From Sulfuricella sp. T08 (lineage in GTDB: Bacteria > Pseudomonadota > Gammaproteobacteria > Burkholderiales > Sulfuricellaceae), in assembly GCF_000971475.1 (NCBI RefSeq), contig NZ_DF967522.1:1-64000 (forward strand): a stretch of 64,000 nucleotides of DNA, read 5' to 3'. The notes below the pieces were generated by a model. That model ran no database searches. It worked only from the letters and a program-made list of their open reading frames with translations, and was not told the origin of the DNA. Shown piece by piece: positions 56,312 through 64,000 of the stretch; position 1 is the stretch's first letter; each line of letters starts with the position of its first letter. Made by a program: the position numbers and the translations under genes.

Positions 56312-57937
56312 TTGCCTTCACGCAGGAAAGAGCCCTTATCCGCGGCAGATAACCTCCCGACCAGCGGCTGCGTGGTTCGCAAGCACCTGGGCGTCTATTT
56401 CTCCCTGTTCGGGGCGTGGTTCTTTCTGGCGAGTTTCATTACAGCATCTTCGATCGCCAACGACCTCCGCAGTGCCCAGCTCAAATTCCTCGAGTACGCC
56501 AATAGCCTTTATAGAGAAATCGACAACCGCGTACAGGCCAACGAAGCCGTACTTGAAGGCATAACCGCTTTCCTGGGCGTATCCGGCACCTTAAATGACG
56601 GCGCGCCTATCTCCCGCTATGCGCAACTGGTGCGCGCCCGCCACCCCCAAATCGCCCAGATTGAGGTGGTAGAAGGTGTTGCCCGCAAAAATCTGCCACA
56701 TTTCATCGCCAGGAAACGCGCTTCCGGCCTTCCGGAGTTTCAGATACGAAGTTTTTCCTATGATTCCGGGCGGTCTTGGCGAAGCATAGACGACAAGCCC
56801 TGGTATTACCCCATCGTACTCATGGAACCCATGCCGAAGGAATCCAAGGGCATTCTGGGCCTGGACATGGATTCTGTACCCTCCATGCGTTTGGCCATGA
56901 ACGCGTCGGGCCACCATGAGCATACCGTTGCCACCCATCCATTCCGTTTGGTGCAAGGGGATAGTGCCTACGTCATGTTCCGACCAGTGGTGCCACTGCA
57001 CACCACTGGTGCAAGATCCGGCGACGAAACTCGTCTGTTCGCCTCGCTGGTCATCAAAACCCAATCCATTCTGCCATCCCTCGGAGCAGACCTTCCCGGG
57101 CTGCGCTTCAGCCTCTACCACGCTGATTTCCCAGCTCACAAGCCCGAGGGCGAGCTGATCCATTTCGAGCGCCATGGCCGAAGCGCTCTGGAAACCTACC
57201 TTTTCCCCAAGCTGCGCTATGAACGCAAGCTGGAGACGAAATCCCAGCCCTTCATCCTGCTGGCAGAACAGCAGTTAGGCTGGCCAGCCCTGGACTTTCG
57301 CCAGCTGGCGGCAATCCTTGCCATTACCCTGCTGTTATTCGGATTTCTGCTCAGATTCGTACTCTCACACCGTCGCAACGAACTGGAAAGATGCCAGACC
57401 GAGAGCCGGTTTGCCTACCTGGCGACTCACGACGCCCTGACCGGACTGGCCAACCGCAACCTGTTCATGGATCGCCTCATGCATGCCATGGCCCGCGCAC
57501 ACCGCTGCGACACACGGCTAGCCCTGCTGTTCCTGGATCTGGACAAATTCAAGCAAGTCAACGACACCTACGGTCATGGCGTCGGTGATCAGTTGCTGAA
57601 AATAGTGGCCGAAAGGATATGCAGCTGCGTGCGCGAAGACGACACCGTCGCACGATTGAGTGGGGACGAATTCGTGGTCGTTCTGGAAAGCATCACCACG
57701 CATCAAGGCGCCGCAACCGCTGCCCATGTGATCAACGACAAACTGGTTCAGCCCTTCCACATCAATGGCGAAACGCTCAACATCGACGTCAGCATCGGCA
57801 CGGCCATCTACCCCGATGACAGTGAAGATATCGAGGAACTGATAAATATCGCCGACGCTGCCATGTATGCGGTAAAAGGCAGCGACCGCAGCCTCCCCCT
57901 ATCCGGGCAGCTCAGCTTTGAAGAACTGACACGCTAG
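56312..57937 (+). CDS. CHASE-GGDEF membrane diguanylate cyclase
   Basis: A ~541-residue protein with a membrane helix (about 29-47), a periplasmic CHASE sensor domain (about 60-300, with IAQIEVVEGVARKNLPHFI and SFSYDSGRSWRS), a second helix (about 331-352) and a C-terminal GGDEF domain (about 372-530) with SGDEF near residue 450, a variant that is active in known cyclases. It probably makes c-di-GMP in response to a small-molecule ligand. The apparent start is TTG and other starts (for example a GTG about 20 codons later) are possible. It converges with the GntR gene. Confidence 0.9.
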   Translation: MPSRRKEPLSAADNLPTSGCVVRKHLGVYFSLFGAWFFLASFITASSIANDLRSAQLKFLEYANSLYREIDNRVQANEAVLEGITAFLGVSGTLNDGAPISRYAQLVRARHPQIAQIEVVEGVARKNLPHFIARKRASGLPEFQIRSFSYDSGRSWRSIDDKPWYYPIVLMEPMPKESKGILGLDMDSVPSMRLAMNASGHHEHTVATHPFRLVQGDSAYVMFRPVVPLHTTGARSGDETRLFASLVIKTQSILPSLGADLPGLRFSLYHADFPAHKPEGELIHFERHGRSALETYLFPKLRYERKLETKSQPFILLAEQQLGWPALDFRQLAAILAITLLLFGFLLRFVLSHRRNELERCQTESRFAYLATHDALTGLANRNLFMDRLMHAMARAHRCDTRLALLFLDLDKFKQVNDTYGHGVGDQLLKIVAERICSCVREDDTVARLSGDEFVVVLESITTHQGAATAAHVINDKLVQPFHINGETLNIDVSIGTAIYPDDSEDIEELINIADAAMYAVKGSDRSLPLSGQLSFEELTR

Positions 57938-57994
57938 CAACCTTTAGGGCTTATTGTTCCAATAATTTTAAGTCCGACAGGCTGCCAGGAAAAA

Positions 57995-58702
57995 TCAAGC
58001 CTTCGATACCGGCTTGACCTGGCTACGGCCTAAGTCTCCAAGCATGGGCAGGGAAGCCACCAGATCCGCGAAGCGTTCCCCCTGCACAACAACGTGACCT
58101 CGTAACCGCTCGGCTGCAAGCTCTCCATCTTCGGCGAGAATCGCCTCGACAATGCCGGCATGTTCCGCGAAAGATGAGCTCATCCGGTCTCGAACGCGAA
58201 GCTGAAGACGCCGATACGGTCTCAACCTCCTGTGCAAAGCGGCAGCTTGCCCTTCCAGAAAGCCATTATGACTTGCTGCGTAGATCAAATGATGAAACTG
58301 CTCGTTTAGCCGATAGTAGGTATCCGGGTCGTTCGCATCCCGCGCATCTTCGCAAGCCTGGTGCGCTGCAGCGAGAGTCAACTGTTCGGGTCCCGTGATA
58401 CGGCGTGCAGCCAGCCGCCCGCACATGGCTTCGAGTTCGGCCATTACTTCGAACATCTCGCACAACCGATGCGGCCCGATTTCCGCGACGATCGCCCCAC
58501 GTCGTGGCCTTATCTCGACCAGTCCGGCCGAGGACAGCTGAATCAAGGCTTCACGAATCGGCGTGCGCGACACACCAAAACCGCTCGCCAATTCAGTCTC
58601 GTCAAGACGCATTCCCGGCGGATAGACCCCCGTGACGATGCGCTCCTCGATCAGATCGCCCATCTGCTCCGAGCGCCGTGACGTGTGCGGCTTGCTTTCC
58701 AT
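57995..58702 (-). CDS. GntR/FCD-family repressor, MdcY-like
   Basis: A 235-residue regulator with an N-terminal winged helix (about 5-75; YPPGMRLDETELASGFGVSR and TPIREALIQL) and an all-helical FCD effector domain (about 85-225). It is divergent from the TRAP and malonate decarboxylase genes, with two palindromic sites in between (58783-58811), one of them ATTGTATACAAT, which I recall as the MdcY operator of Acinetobacter. It probably represses the operon until malonate or malonyl-CoA binds. I set the start at ATG 58702 because GGGAG lies 4 bases upstream; an upstream start at 58810 would extend across the operator. Confidence 0.9.
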   Translation of the reverse strand: MESKPHTSRRSEQMGDLIEERIVTGVYPPGMRLDETELASGFGVSRTPIREALIQLSSAGLVEIRPRRGAIVAEIGPHRLCEMFEVMAELEAMCGRLAARRITGPEQLTLAAAHQACEDARDANDPDTYYRLNEQFHHLIYAASHNGFLEGQAAALHRRLRPYRRLQLRVRDRMSSSFAEHAGIVEAILAEDGELAAERLRGHVVVQGERFADLVASLPMLGDLGRSQVKPVSKA

Positions 58703-58782
58703 AATGCTCCCAAACGGATTTGCAAAATAAAGCGGCAATAATATAGCGATATTGACAACAGAAACTCTGGCAGTCAATATTG

Positions 58783-58811
58783 CATACATTGTATGTTTTA
58801 TTGTATACAAT
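58783..58811. promoter_or_regulatory. Two palindromic GntR operators in the mdc promoter region
   Basis: CATACATTGTATG (58783-58795) and ATTGTATACAAT (58800-58811) are both perfect palindromes and lie 4 bases apart, close to the divergent start of the TRAP gene (ATG 58915). They fit the FadR-type consensus TNGTNNNACNA. Binding there would block both promoters. Confidence 0.75.
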
Positions 58812-58914
58812 TTATATCTCTTATCGTTCCGGATTTTAAGGGCAGGAGATTGCGGAGCAGGAATTTCTTAACATCCAAGCTCAAATTACGCACCTACATA
58901 AAGGAGATTGCTGA

Positions 58915-59940
58915 ATGGACATCACTCGCCGCCGTATTCTGCTCGGTTTAGCCGCCGCCCCAACCGTTGCGCTGTTTGGCCGCCACGCCTTTGCTGCGGA
59001 TCCGGTAAACCTGAAAATCTCCCACCAATTCCCCGGCGGCACCATCAATGAAGGCGACTTCCGCGATCGGCTGTGCCGCCGCTTCGCGGCAGAGATCGAG
59101 AAACGCACCGCTGGCGCGCTCAAGGGAACCGTCTACGCCGGTTCTTCCCTGATGAAGACCAACGCCCAGTTCAGCGCCTTGCGCAAGAGTGCGCTGGACA
59201 TGTCGCTGGTGCCGCTTTCCTATGCCGGCGGCGAAGTCCCCGAAACCAATATCGGCCTGATGCCCGGTGTCGTCACCTCTTACGAGCAGGGCATGTCCTG
59301 GAAGAATGCCGAAGTCGGCAAGGCGCTGTCCGATGTACTCGCCGACAAAGGGGTGCTGATCGTGAGCTGGATCTGGCAGGCCGGCGGCGTCGCCAGCCGC
59401 ACCAAACCGATTATCGATCCGGAAGATGCCAAGGGCCTGAAGGTGCGCGGCGGCAGCCGGGAGATGGACATGGTGCTGAAGGCGGCCGGGGCGGCGGTGC
59501 TGACGCTGCCATCGAACGAGATCTACGCCGCAATGCAGACCGGCGCCCTCGATGCGGCGATGACCTCATCCACCAGCCTGATCTCCTTCCGTCTCGAGGA
59601 AGTTGCAAAACAACTGACCACGGGCCGCGGCAAGACCTACTGGTTCATGCTAGAGCCACTCATGATCTCGCGCGCGGTGTTCGAGCGGCTGCCCAAGGCC
59701 CAGCAGGACGTGATCATGGCGGTCGGTGCCGAGATGGAGAAATTCGCGCTGGAACAGGCCAAGGCTGACGACCAGGCGGTAGCGGCGGTGTACCAGAAGG
59801 CCGGCGGCAAAGCCTATGACATGTCGGACGCGTCCGTCAAAAAATGGCAGGCGATCGCCCGCGACACCGCCTGGAAGGACTTCGCGGCGAAGAGCGAAAG
59901 CTGTGCCCGCATCCTCAAGCTGGCTGAAAAAACCCTATGA
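58915..59940 (+). CDS. dctP: TRAP transporter substrate-binding protein DctP
   Basis: A 341-residue periplasmic receptor of the TRAP DctP family. The N-terminus is a twin-arginine-type signal (ITRRRILLGLAAAPTVALFG), suggesting Tat export. The core has the usual LKISHQFPGGTINEGDF and VRGGSREMDMVLKAAGAA, the carboxylate-binding arginine region. It binds a dicarboxylate, most likely malonate given the operon. AAGGAG precedes the ATG. Its stop codon overlaps the ATG of the next gene. Confidence 0.92.
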   Translation: MDITRRRILLGLAAAPTVALFGRHAFAADPVNLKISHQFPGGTINEGDFRDRLCRRFAAEIEKRTAGALKGTVYAGSSLMKTNAQFSALRKSALDMSLVPLSYAGGEVPETNIGLMPGVVTSYEQGMSWKNAEVGKALSDVLADKGVLIVSWIWQAGGVASRTKPIIDPEDAKGLKVRGGSREMDMVLKAAGAAVLTLPSNEIYAAMQTGALDAAMTSSTSLISFRLEEVAKQLTTGRGKTYWFMLEPLMISRAVFERLPKAQQDVIMAVGAEMEKFALEQAKADDQAVAAVYQKAGGKAYDMSDASVKKWQAIARDTAWKDFAAKSESCARILKLAEKTL

Positions 59941-60491
59941 GTCATGGTTTTGAGCTCGAAGGCCAGGAGGCTCCACCACCACTGGTCGGCGGTCCCCTGG
60001 GGCAATTGGTCAGGCTGCAGGCAGGGGTGAACAACGGTGTACTGGTGCTGTCCATGCTTGCCCTCCTCGCCGCCTGCGGCATCCTCACCGGTAGCGTTTT
60101 CCTGCGCTACTTCCTCAAGATACCGACCGACTGGCAGGACGAAATGTCGGTCTTCCTGCTGGTCGGCGCGGTGTTCATGTGTGGTGCCTACGTGCAATCA
60201 CAGCGTGGGCATATCGGCATCGAGGCCTTGGCGGGGTTTTTCTCCCCGGCGATCAATCGGCTGCGCCTGCTGTTCTGTGACGCTGCCTCCTTCGCCTTCT
60301 GCGCGTTCTTTTCCTGGAAGTCCTGGAGCATGCTGCACGAGGCCTTCATCGAGGGACAGACCACATCCTCCTCCTGGGCGCCGCCGCTGTGGATCCCCTA
60401 CGGCCTCATGGCATCCGGGATGACGCTGCTATCACTGCAGATTCTGCTGCAGATCATCGTCAGTCTGAACACCAAAGGGGCAAGCAAGTGA
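59937..60491 (+). CDS. dctQ: TRAP transporter small permease DctQ
   Basis: A 184-residue membrane protein with four predicted helices (around 35-55, 75-95, 110-135 and 150-170). It is the small subunit that supports the large DctM permease. Its ATG overlaps the stop of dctP (ATGA) and its TGA overlaps the GTG of dctM, so the genes are translationally coupled. Confidence 0.9.
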   Translation: MSHGFELEGQEAPPPLVGGPLGQLVRLQAGVNNGVLVLSMLALLAACGILTGSVFLRYFLKIPTDWQDEMSVFLLVGAVFMCGAYVQSQRGHIGIEALAGFFSPAINRLRLLFCDAASFAFCAFFSWKSWSMLHEAFIEGQTTSSSWAPPLWIPYGLMASGMTLLSLQILLQIIVSLNTKGASK

Positions 60492-61843
60492 GCGTCGGCG
60501 TTATTGGGGTCCTCTACGGGCTTGGAACCCTGCTTCTGATGTTCTCGGGCATGCCGATTGCGTTTGCCCTCGGCGGCATCGCCGTCATCTTCATGCTCAT
60601 TTTCATGCCGGGCGCATCGCTCGATACGATCACGCTGAATGTCTACGAGGAAATGGCCAACATCACGCTGCTGTCTATCCCCCTCTTCATTCTCAAGGGT
60701 GCCGCGATCGGAAAGTCGCGCGCCGGTGCCGATCTCTATCTGGCCATCCACGCCTGGATGCACAAGATCCCGGGCGGCCTGGGCATCGCCAACGTCTTCG
60801 CCAGCGCGCTGTTTGCCGCGATGTCGGGCTCCAGCCCGGCCACCTGTTCGGCGATCGGCAGTGCCGGCATCCCCGAGATGCGCTCCCGCGGCTACTCGCC
60901 CCGTTTCGCCGCGGGCATCATTGCGGCCGGCGGCACCCTCGGCATCCTGCTGCCGCCGTCCATTGTCATGATCCTGTTCGCCGTCGCCGCCGAACAATCG
61001 CTGGGCAGGCTGTTCCTCGCCGGCATCGGCCCGGGCATTCTGCTGGTAACGCTGTTCTCCGTCTACGCCGCATTTCGCTACAAAAAAGAATATCAGGAAG
61101 CGCTTGACCTCTGGAAAGACGGCGGCGAAAAATCGGCCTATCTGGATGCGATGGAACTCTCGCTTTACGATAAGACCCGACTACTGCCGCGCGTGATCCC
61201 ATTCGTCACCCTGCTGATCGGTGTCATGGTCGCGCTTTATGGCGGCTACGCCACGCCTTCCGAGACTGCCGGCCTGGGCGGGCTGCTGGCGCTACTCCTG
61301 ATCGCAGTAATCTACAAGGTGTGGCGACCATCCCAACTCAGCCCCATCCTGACCAGCGCCCTCAAGGAATCGACCATGCTGATGTTCATCATCGGCATGT
61401 CGCTGCTCTACTCCTACGTCATGAGCTATCTGCACATCAGCCAATCCGCGGCGGAAGCCATCGTCGCCCTGAGCCTGTCGAAATGGGCGCTGCTGAGCGT
61501 GATCCTGCTGCTGGTGGTGGTGCTCGGCTTCTTTCTGCCGCCGGTGTCCATCATCCTGATGACGGCGCCCATCATCCTGCCGCCGCTCAAGGCCGCCGGT
61601 TTCGACCTGATCTGGTTCGGCGTGGTCATGACCATCGTCATGGAAATGGGGCTGATCCACCCGCCGGTCGGGCTCAATATCTTCGTCATCAAGAACATCG
61701 CGCCCGACATTCCGCTCCGCGACATCATCTGGGGCGTGATCCCTTTCGTCGGCCTGATGGTGCTTGCGGTGCTGCTGATCTGCCTCTTTCCTGATATCGC
61801 CACCGCGCTGCCAGACGCGGTGTTCGGCGCAACCGGAAAATGA
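60488..61843 (+). CDS. dctM: TRAP transporter large permease DctM
   Basis: A 451-residue protein of about 12 membrane helices that moves the substrate with sodium. The conserved blocks FSGMPIAFALGG, GSSPATCSAIGSAGIPEM and LGILLPPSIVMILFAV are present. I use the GTG at 60488, which overlaps the dctQ stop; the ATG at 60389 would add a hydrophilic extension inside dctQ. Its stop overlaps the mdcA start (ATGA), tying uptake to malonate breakdown. Confidence 0.93.
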   Translation: MSVGVIGVLYGLGTLLLMFSGMPIAFALGGIAVIFMLIFMPGASLDTITLNVYEEMANITLLSIPLFILKGAAIGKSRAGADLYLAIHAWMHKIPGGLGIANVFASALFAAMSGSSPATCSAIGSAGIPEMRSRGYSPRFAAGIIAAGGTLGILLPPSIVMILFAVAAEQSLGRLFLAGIGPGILLVTLFSVYAAFRYKKEYQEALDLWKDGGEKSAYLDAMELSLYDKTRLLPRVIPFVTLLIGVMVALYGGYATPSETAGLGGLLALLLIAVIYKVWRPSQLSPILTSALKESTMLMFIIGMSLLYSYVMSYLHISQSAAEAIVALSLSKWALLSVILLLVVVLGFFLPPVSIILMTAPIILPPLKAAGFDLIWFGVVMTIVMEMGLIHPPVGLNIFVIKNIAPDIPLRDIIWGVIPFVGLMVLAVLLICLFPDIATALPDAVFGATGK

Positions 61844-63486
61844 CAACCAAGTGCTGGGACACCCGCGCCCGTAACCGGGCCGAGCGTCTGGCGCGCGCCG
61901 CAAGCTTCACTGCCGGACGCATAGTTTCCTCCGAACACATCGTAGCGCTGCTCGAGGCCGTAATCGAGCCGGGCGACCGCGTCTGCATCGAGGGCAACAA
62001 TCAGAAGCAGGCGGATTTCCTCGCCCGTAGCCTGGTCAAGACCGATCCAGCCCGGGTGCGTGAATTGCATCTGGTACAGTCGGTACTGGCGCTGCCGGAG
62101 CACATTGACCTGATCGAACGCGGCCAGGTGAGCCTCATCGACTTCTCCTTTTCGGGACCTCAGGCCAACCGCCTGGCGCGTCTGGTCGAGAGCGGAAAAA
62201 TCACCATCGGCGCCATCCACACCTACCTCGAGTTGTTCGCCCGCTATTTCGTCGATCTGACGCCGCGCGTCGCGCTCATCGCGGCCCAGGCTGCCGACCG
62301 CGATGGCAATCTCTACACCGGGCCCAACACCGAGGACACGCCGGCCATCGTCGAGGCGACGGCCTTCAAGGGCGGCATCGTCATCGCCCAGGTCAACGAA
62401 ATCGTCGACAAGCTGCCACGCGTCGACATCCCTGCCGACTGGGTGAACTTCGTCATCCAGGCCCCGACGCCCCACTACATCGAGCCGCTGTTCACGCGCG
62501 ACCCCGCGCTGATCACCGAGATCCAGGTGCTGATGGGCATGATCGCGATCAAGGGCCTGTATGCCGAATACGGCATCACCCGCCTGAACCACGGCATCGG
62601 TTTCGACACGGCGGCGATTGAACTGCTGCTGCCCACCTATGCCGCCGATCTCGGCCTGAAGGGTAAAATCTGCACCCACTGGGCGCTGAATCCCCATCCG
62701 ACACTGATCCCCGCCATCGAGGCCGGCTTCGTCGAATCGGTGCATTCCTTCGGCTCCGAGGTCGGCATGGAACGCTACACGGCGGCGCGCCCCGATATTT
62801 TCTTCGTCGGCCAGGATGGCTCGATGCGTTCCAACCGCGCCTTCTGCCAGGCGGCCGGCCATTACGCCTGCGACCTGTTCATCGGTTCGACCCTGCAAAT
62901 CGACCTGCAGGGCAACAGTTCGACCGCCACCAAAGGGCGCATCGCCGGCTTCGGCGGTGCACCCAACATGGGAGCCGACGCGCGCGGACGGCGCCATGCC
63001 TCTCCGGCCTGGCTGCGCGCCGGGCGCGAAGGGCGCGGCAATATCGCCATGCCGCGCGGCCAGAAACTGGTGGTGCAGATCGTCGAGACCTTCCGCGAGC
63101 ACATGCAACCGACCTTCGTCGAACGCCTCGACGCCTGGGATCTGGCGGCGACGGCAAACATGGAGCTACCGCCGGTGATGATCTACGGCGAGGATCTGAC
63201 TCACATCATTACCGAGGAAGGCATCGCCAATCTGCTGATGTGCACCACCCCGCAGGAACGCGAACAGGCGATCCGTGGCGTGGCCGGCTACACACCGGTC
63301 GGGATGGCGCGCGATCTGCGCATGGTGGCAAACCTGCGCGACCGCGGCATCATCCGCCGCCCGGAAGATCTCGGCATCAGGAAGCGCGACGCCACCCGCG
63401 ACCTGCTCGCAGCGCGCAGCATCAAGGATCTGGTGCATATCTCCGGTGGCCTGTACGACCCGCCGAAACAATTCCGCAACTGGTAA
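61840..63486 (+). CDS. mdcA: Malonate decarboxylase alpha subunit
   Basis: A 548-residue enzyme of the biotin-independent malonate decarboxylase, which transfers the acyl carrier protein between acetyl and malonyl forms. It shows the CoA-transferase-like pattern with ADRDGNLYTGPNTEDTPAIV and FGSEVGMERYTAARPDIFFV, and GGAPNMGADARGRRHASPAW. Its length fits MdcA. It starts within the dctM stop codon and is followed after 14 bases by mdcC. Confidence 0.95.
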   Translation: MTTKCWDTRARNRAERLARAASFTAGRIVSSEHIVALLEAVIEPGDRVCIEGNNQKQADFLARSLVKTDPARVRELHLVQSVLALPEHIDLIERGQVSLIDFSFSGPQANRLARLVESGKITIGAIHTYLELFARYFVDLTPRVALIAAQAADRDGNLYTGPNTEDTPAIVEATAFKGGIVIAQVNEIVDKLPRVDIPADWVNFVIQAPTPHYIEPLFTRDPALITEIQVLMGMIAIKGLYAEYGITRLNHGIGFDTAAIELLLPTYAADLGLKGKICTHWALNPHPTLIPAIEAGFVESVHSFGSEVGMERYTAARPDIFFVGQDGSMRSNRAFCQAAGHYACDLFIGSTLQIDLQGNSSTATKGRIAGFGGAPNMGADARGRRHASPAWLRAGREGRGNIAMPRGQKLVVQIVETFREHMQPTFVERLDAWDLAATANMELPPVMIYGEDLTHIITEEGIANLLMCTTPQEREQAIRGVAGYTPVGMARDLRMVANLRDRGIIRRPEDLGIRKRDATRDLLAARSIKDLVHISGGLYDPPKQFRNW

Positions 63487-63500
63487 CGGAACAAGCGCAC

Positions 63501-63809
63501 ATGGAACAATTCACCCTCACCCTTCCGTCATCGACCCTGCCGCAGGACATCATTCACACCGCGATCTGCGGCGTGGTTTCGTCAGGCAATCTGGAAGTGC
63601 TGGTCGAGCCCACCGCGACTCGAAATGCCTGCGAAATCGTGGTTAACACCTCGGCCCACGGTTTCCGCGACATCTGGGAAGCGGTGCTGAAGGACTTCGC
63701 CGAGCGCCATAGCGTGGGCGGGCTCAGGCTTTCGATCAACGACGCGGGCGCCACTCCCGCGGTGGTCAGCCTGCGCCTCGACCAAGCCTTCGAAACCTGC
63801 GCAGCATGA
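63501..63809 (+). CDS. mdcC: Malonate decarboxylase acyl carrier protein (delta subunit)
   Basis: A 102-residue carrier protein that holds the phosphoribosyl-dephospho-CoA prosthetic group on a serine, here S27 or S28 in GVVSSGNLEVL. The sequence matches MdcC in length and in the SG-LEV motif. It starts at the ATG at 63501. The TGA overlaps the ATG of the next gene (ATGA). Confidence 0.92.
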   Translation: MEQFTLTLPSSTLPQDIIHTAICGVVSSGNLEVLVEPTATRNACEIVVNTSAHGFRDIWEAVLKDFAERHSVGGLRLSINDAGATPAVVSLRLDQAFETCAA

Positions 63810-64000
63810 ACGGCCGGCGTATCAGCTATTTCGAAGCTTCTGCACGCATGCGGCTGAGCGGCCTGGTCGATGCGGGTTCCTTTAGCGAGTTCTGCCCCCC
63901 CGAGATGAGGCAGACCAGCCCTCACCTGGCCCAGTTGGGCGCACCGCAGGCCTTCGATGACGGCGTCGTGGTCGGCCGCGCCTCGCTGGCCGGACACGCC
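63806..64000 (+). CDS. mdcD: Malonate decarboxylase beta subunit (5' part, cut by window edge)
   Basis: The first 65 residues of a protein starting MNGRRISYFEASARMRLSGL. The segment LVDAGSFSEFCPPEMRQTSP fits the carboxyltransferase-type start of MdcD, which decarboxylates malonyl-ACP with MdcE. It is coupled to mdcC by an ATGA overlap. The 3' end lies beyond 64000. Confidence 0.85.
   Translation, partial: MNGRRISYFEASARMRLSGLVDAGSFSEFCPPEMRQTSPHLAQLGAPQAFDDGVVVGRASLAGHA

Noticed and set aside
61426-63108. 560-codon minus-strand frame opposite mdcA and dctM
   Set aside because: Both plus-strand genes show clear family motifs and coupled starts; the opposite frame results from high-GC codon bias.

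Overview
The window looks like a chromosomal piece of a chemolithoautotrophic betaproteobacterium. The evidence is a form II RuBisCO (cbbM) with divergent cbbR and the activase pair cbbQ/cbbO, a tkt-gap-pgk-pyk-fba Calvin/glycolysis cluster, two VPxPA-type PEP-CTERM proteins with an EpsA-like LuxR regulator, and many cyclic-di-GMP proteins. A member of the Nitrosomonadales (Gallionellaceae/Sulfuricellaceae-like) is my best guess from gene content; no rRNA or other direct marker is present. I saw no tRNA, rRNA, CRISPR array or intact insertion sequence.

Layout. (1) 1-4.0 kb: tail of a GGDEF protein, a small unknown gene, a region ending in an orphan terminator, a membrane GGDEF-EAL protein, and a small cyclic-nucleotide-binding protein. 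(2) 4.2-26.3 kb, all on the minus strand and read from high to low coordinates: a two-partner secretion pair (outer-membrane TpsB, then a 3446-residue filamentous-haemagglutinin-like TpsA), a Ton-type motor (ExbB fused to DUF2341/LamG-like domains, ExbD, TonB), a putative porin, an exported ankyrin protein, an exported coiled-coil protein, LapG protease, LapD c-di-GMP receptor, a PEP-CTERM protein and a lytic transglycosylase. (3) 26.5-32.6 kb: a secreted PstS-like protein, a second PEP-CTERM protein with a long structured leader, DsbC, a pseudopilin-like protein and an EpsA-like regulator, separated by intergenic repeats. (4) 32.9-41.8 kb: an unknown gene with an EAL-CBS-GGDEF protein, then ppk, yggX, argA, rsmE, a thioredoxin-like protein and an inositol-monophosphatase-family protein. 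(5) 42-56.2 kb: carbon fixation (tkt, gap, pgk, pyk, fba; cbbR divergent from cbbM-cbbQ-cbbO; a phosphofructokinase). (6) 56.3-64 kb: a CHASE-GGDEF protein, then a malonate module (GntR repressor with two palindromic operators, TRAP transporter dctPQM, malonate decarboxylase mdcA, mdcC and the start of mdcD) running off the edge.

How they work together. The most interesting block is region 2. LapG/LapD normally control release of a surface adhesin in response to c-di-GMP, and here they sit in one co-directional series with a TPS adhesin and a complete Ton motor that has no TonB-dependent receptor beside it. The TpsA protein carries a possible LapG site (S-A-A-G) 36 residues from its C-terminus. 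This recalls the CdrA/LapG arrangement of Pseudomonas aeruginosa but adds a motor, porin, ankyrin and coiled-coil proteins that I cannot place in a described system. Region 5 gives CO2 fixation through form II RuBisCO and a phosphofructokinase of uncertain phosphoryl donor. Region 6 lets the cell import malonate and decarboxylate it to acetyl groups.
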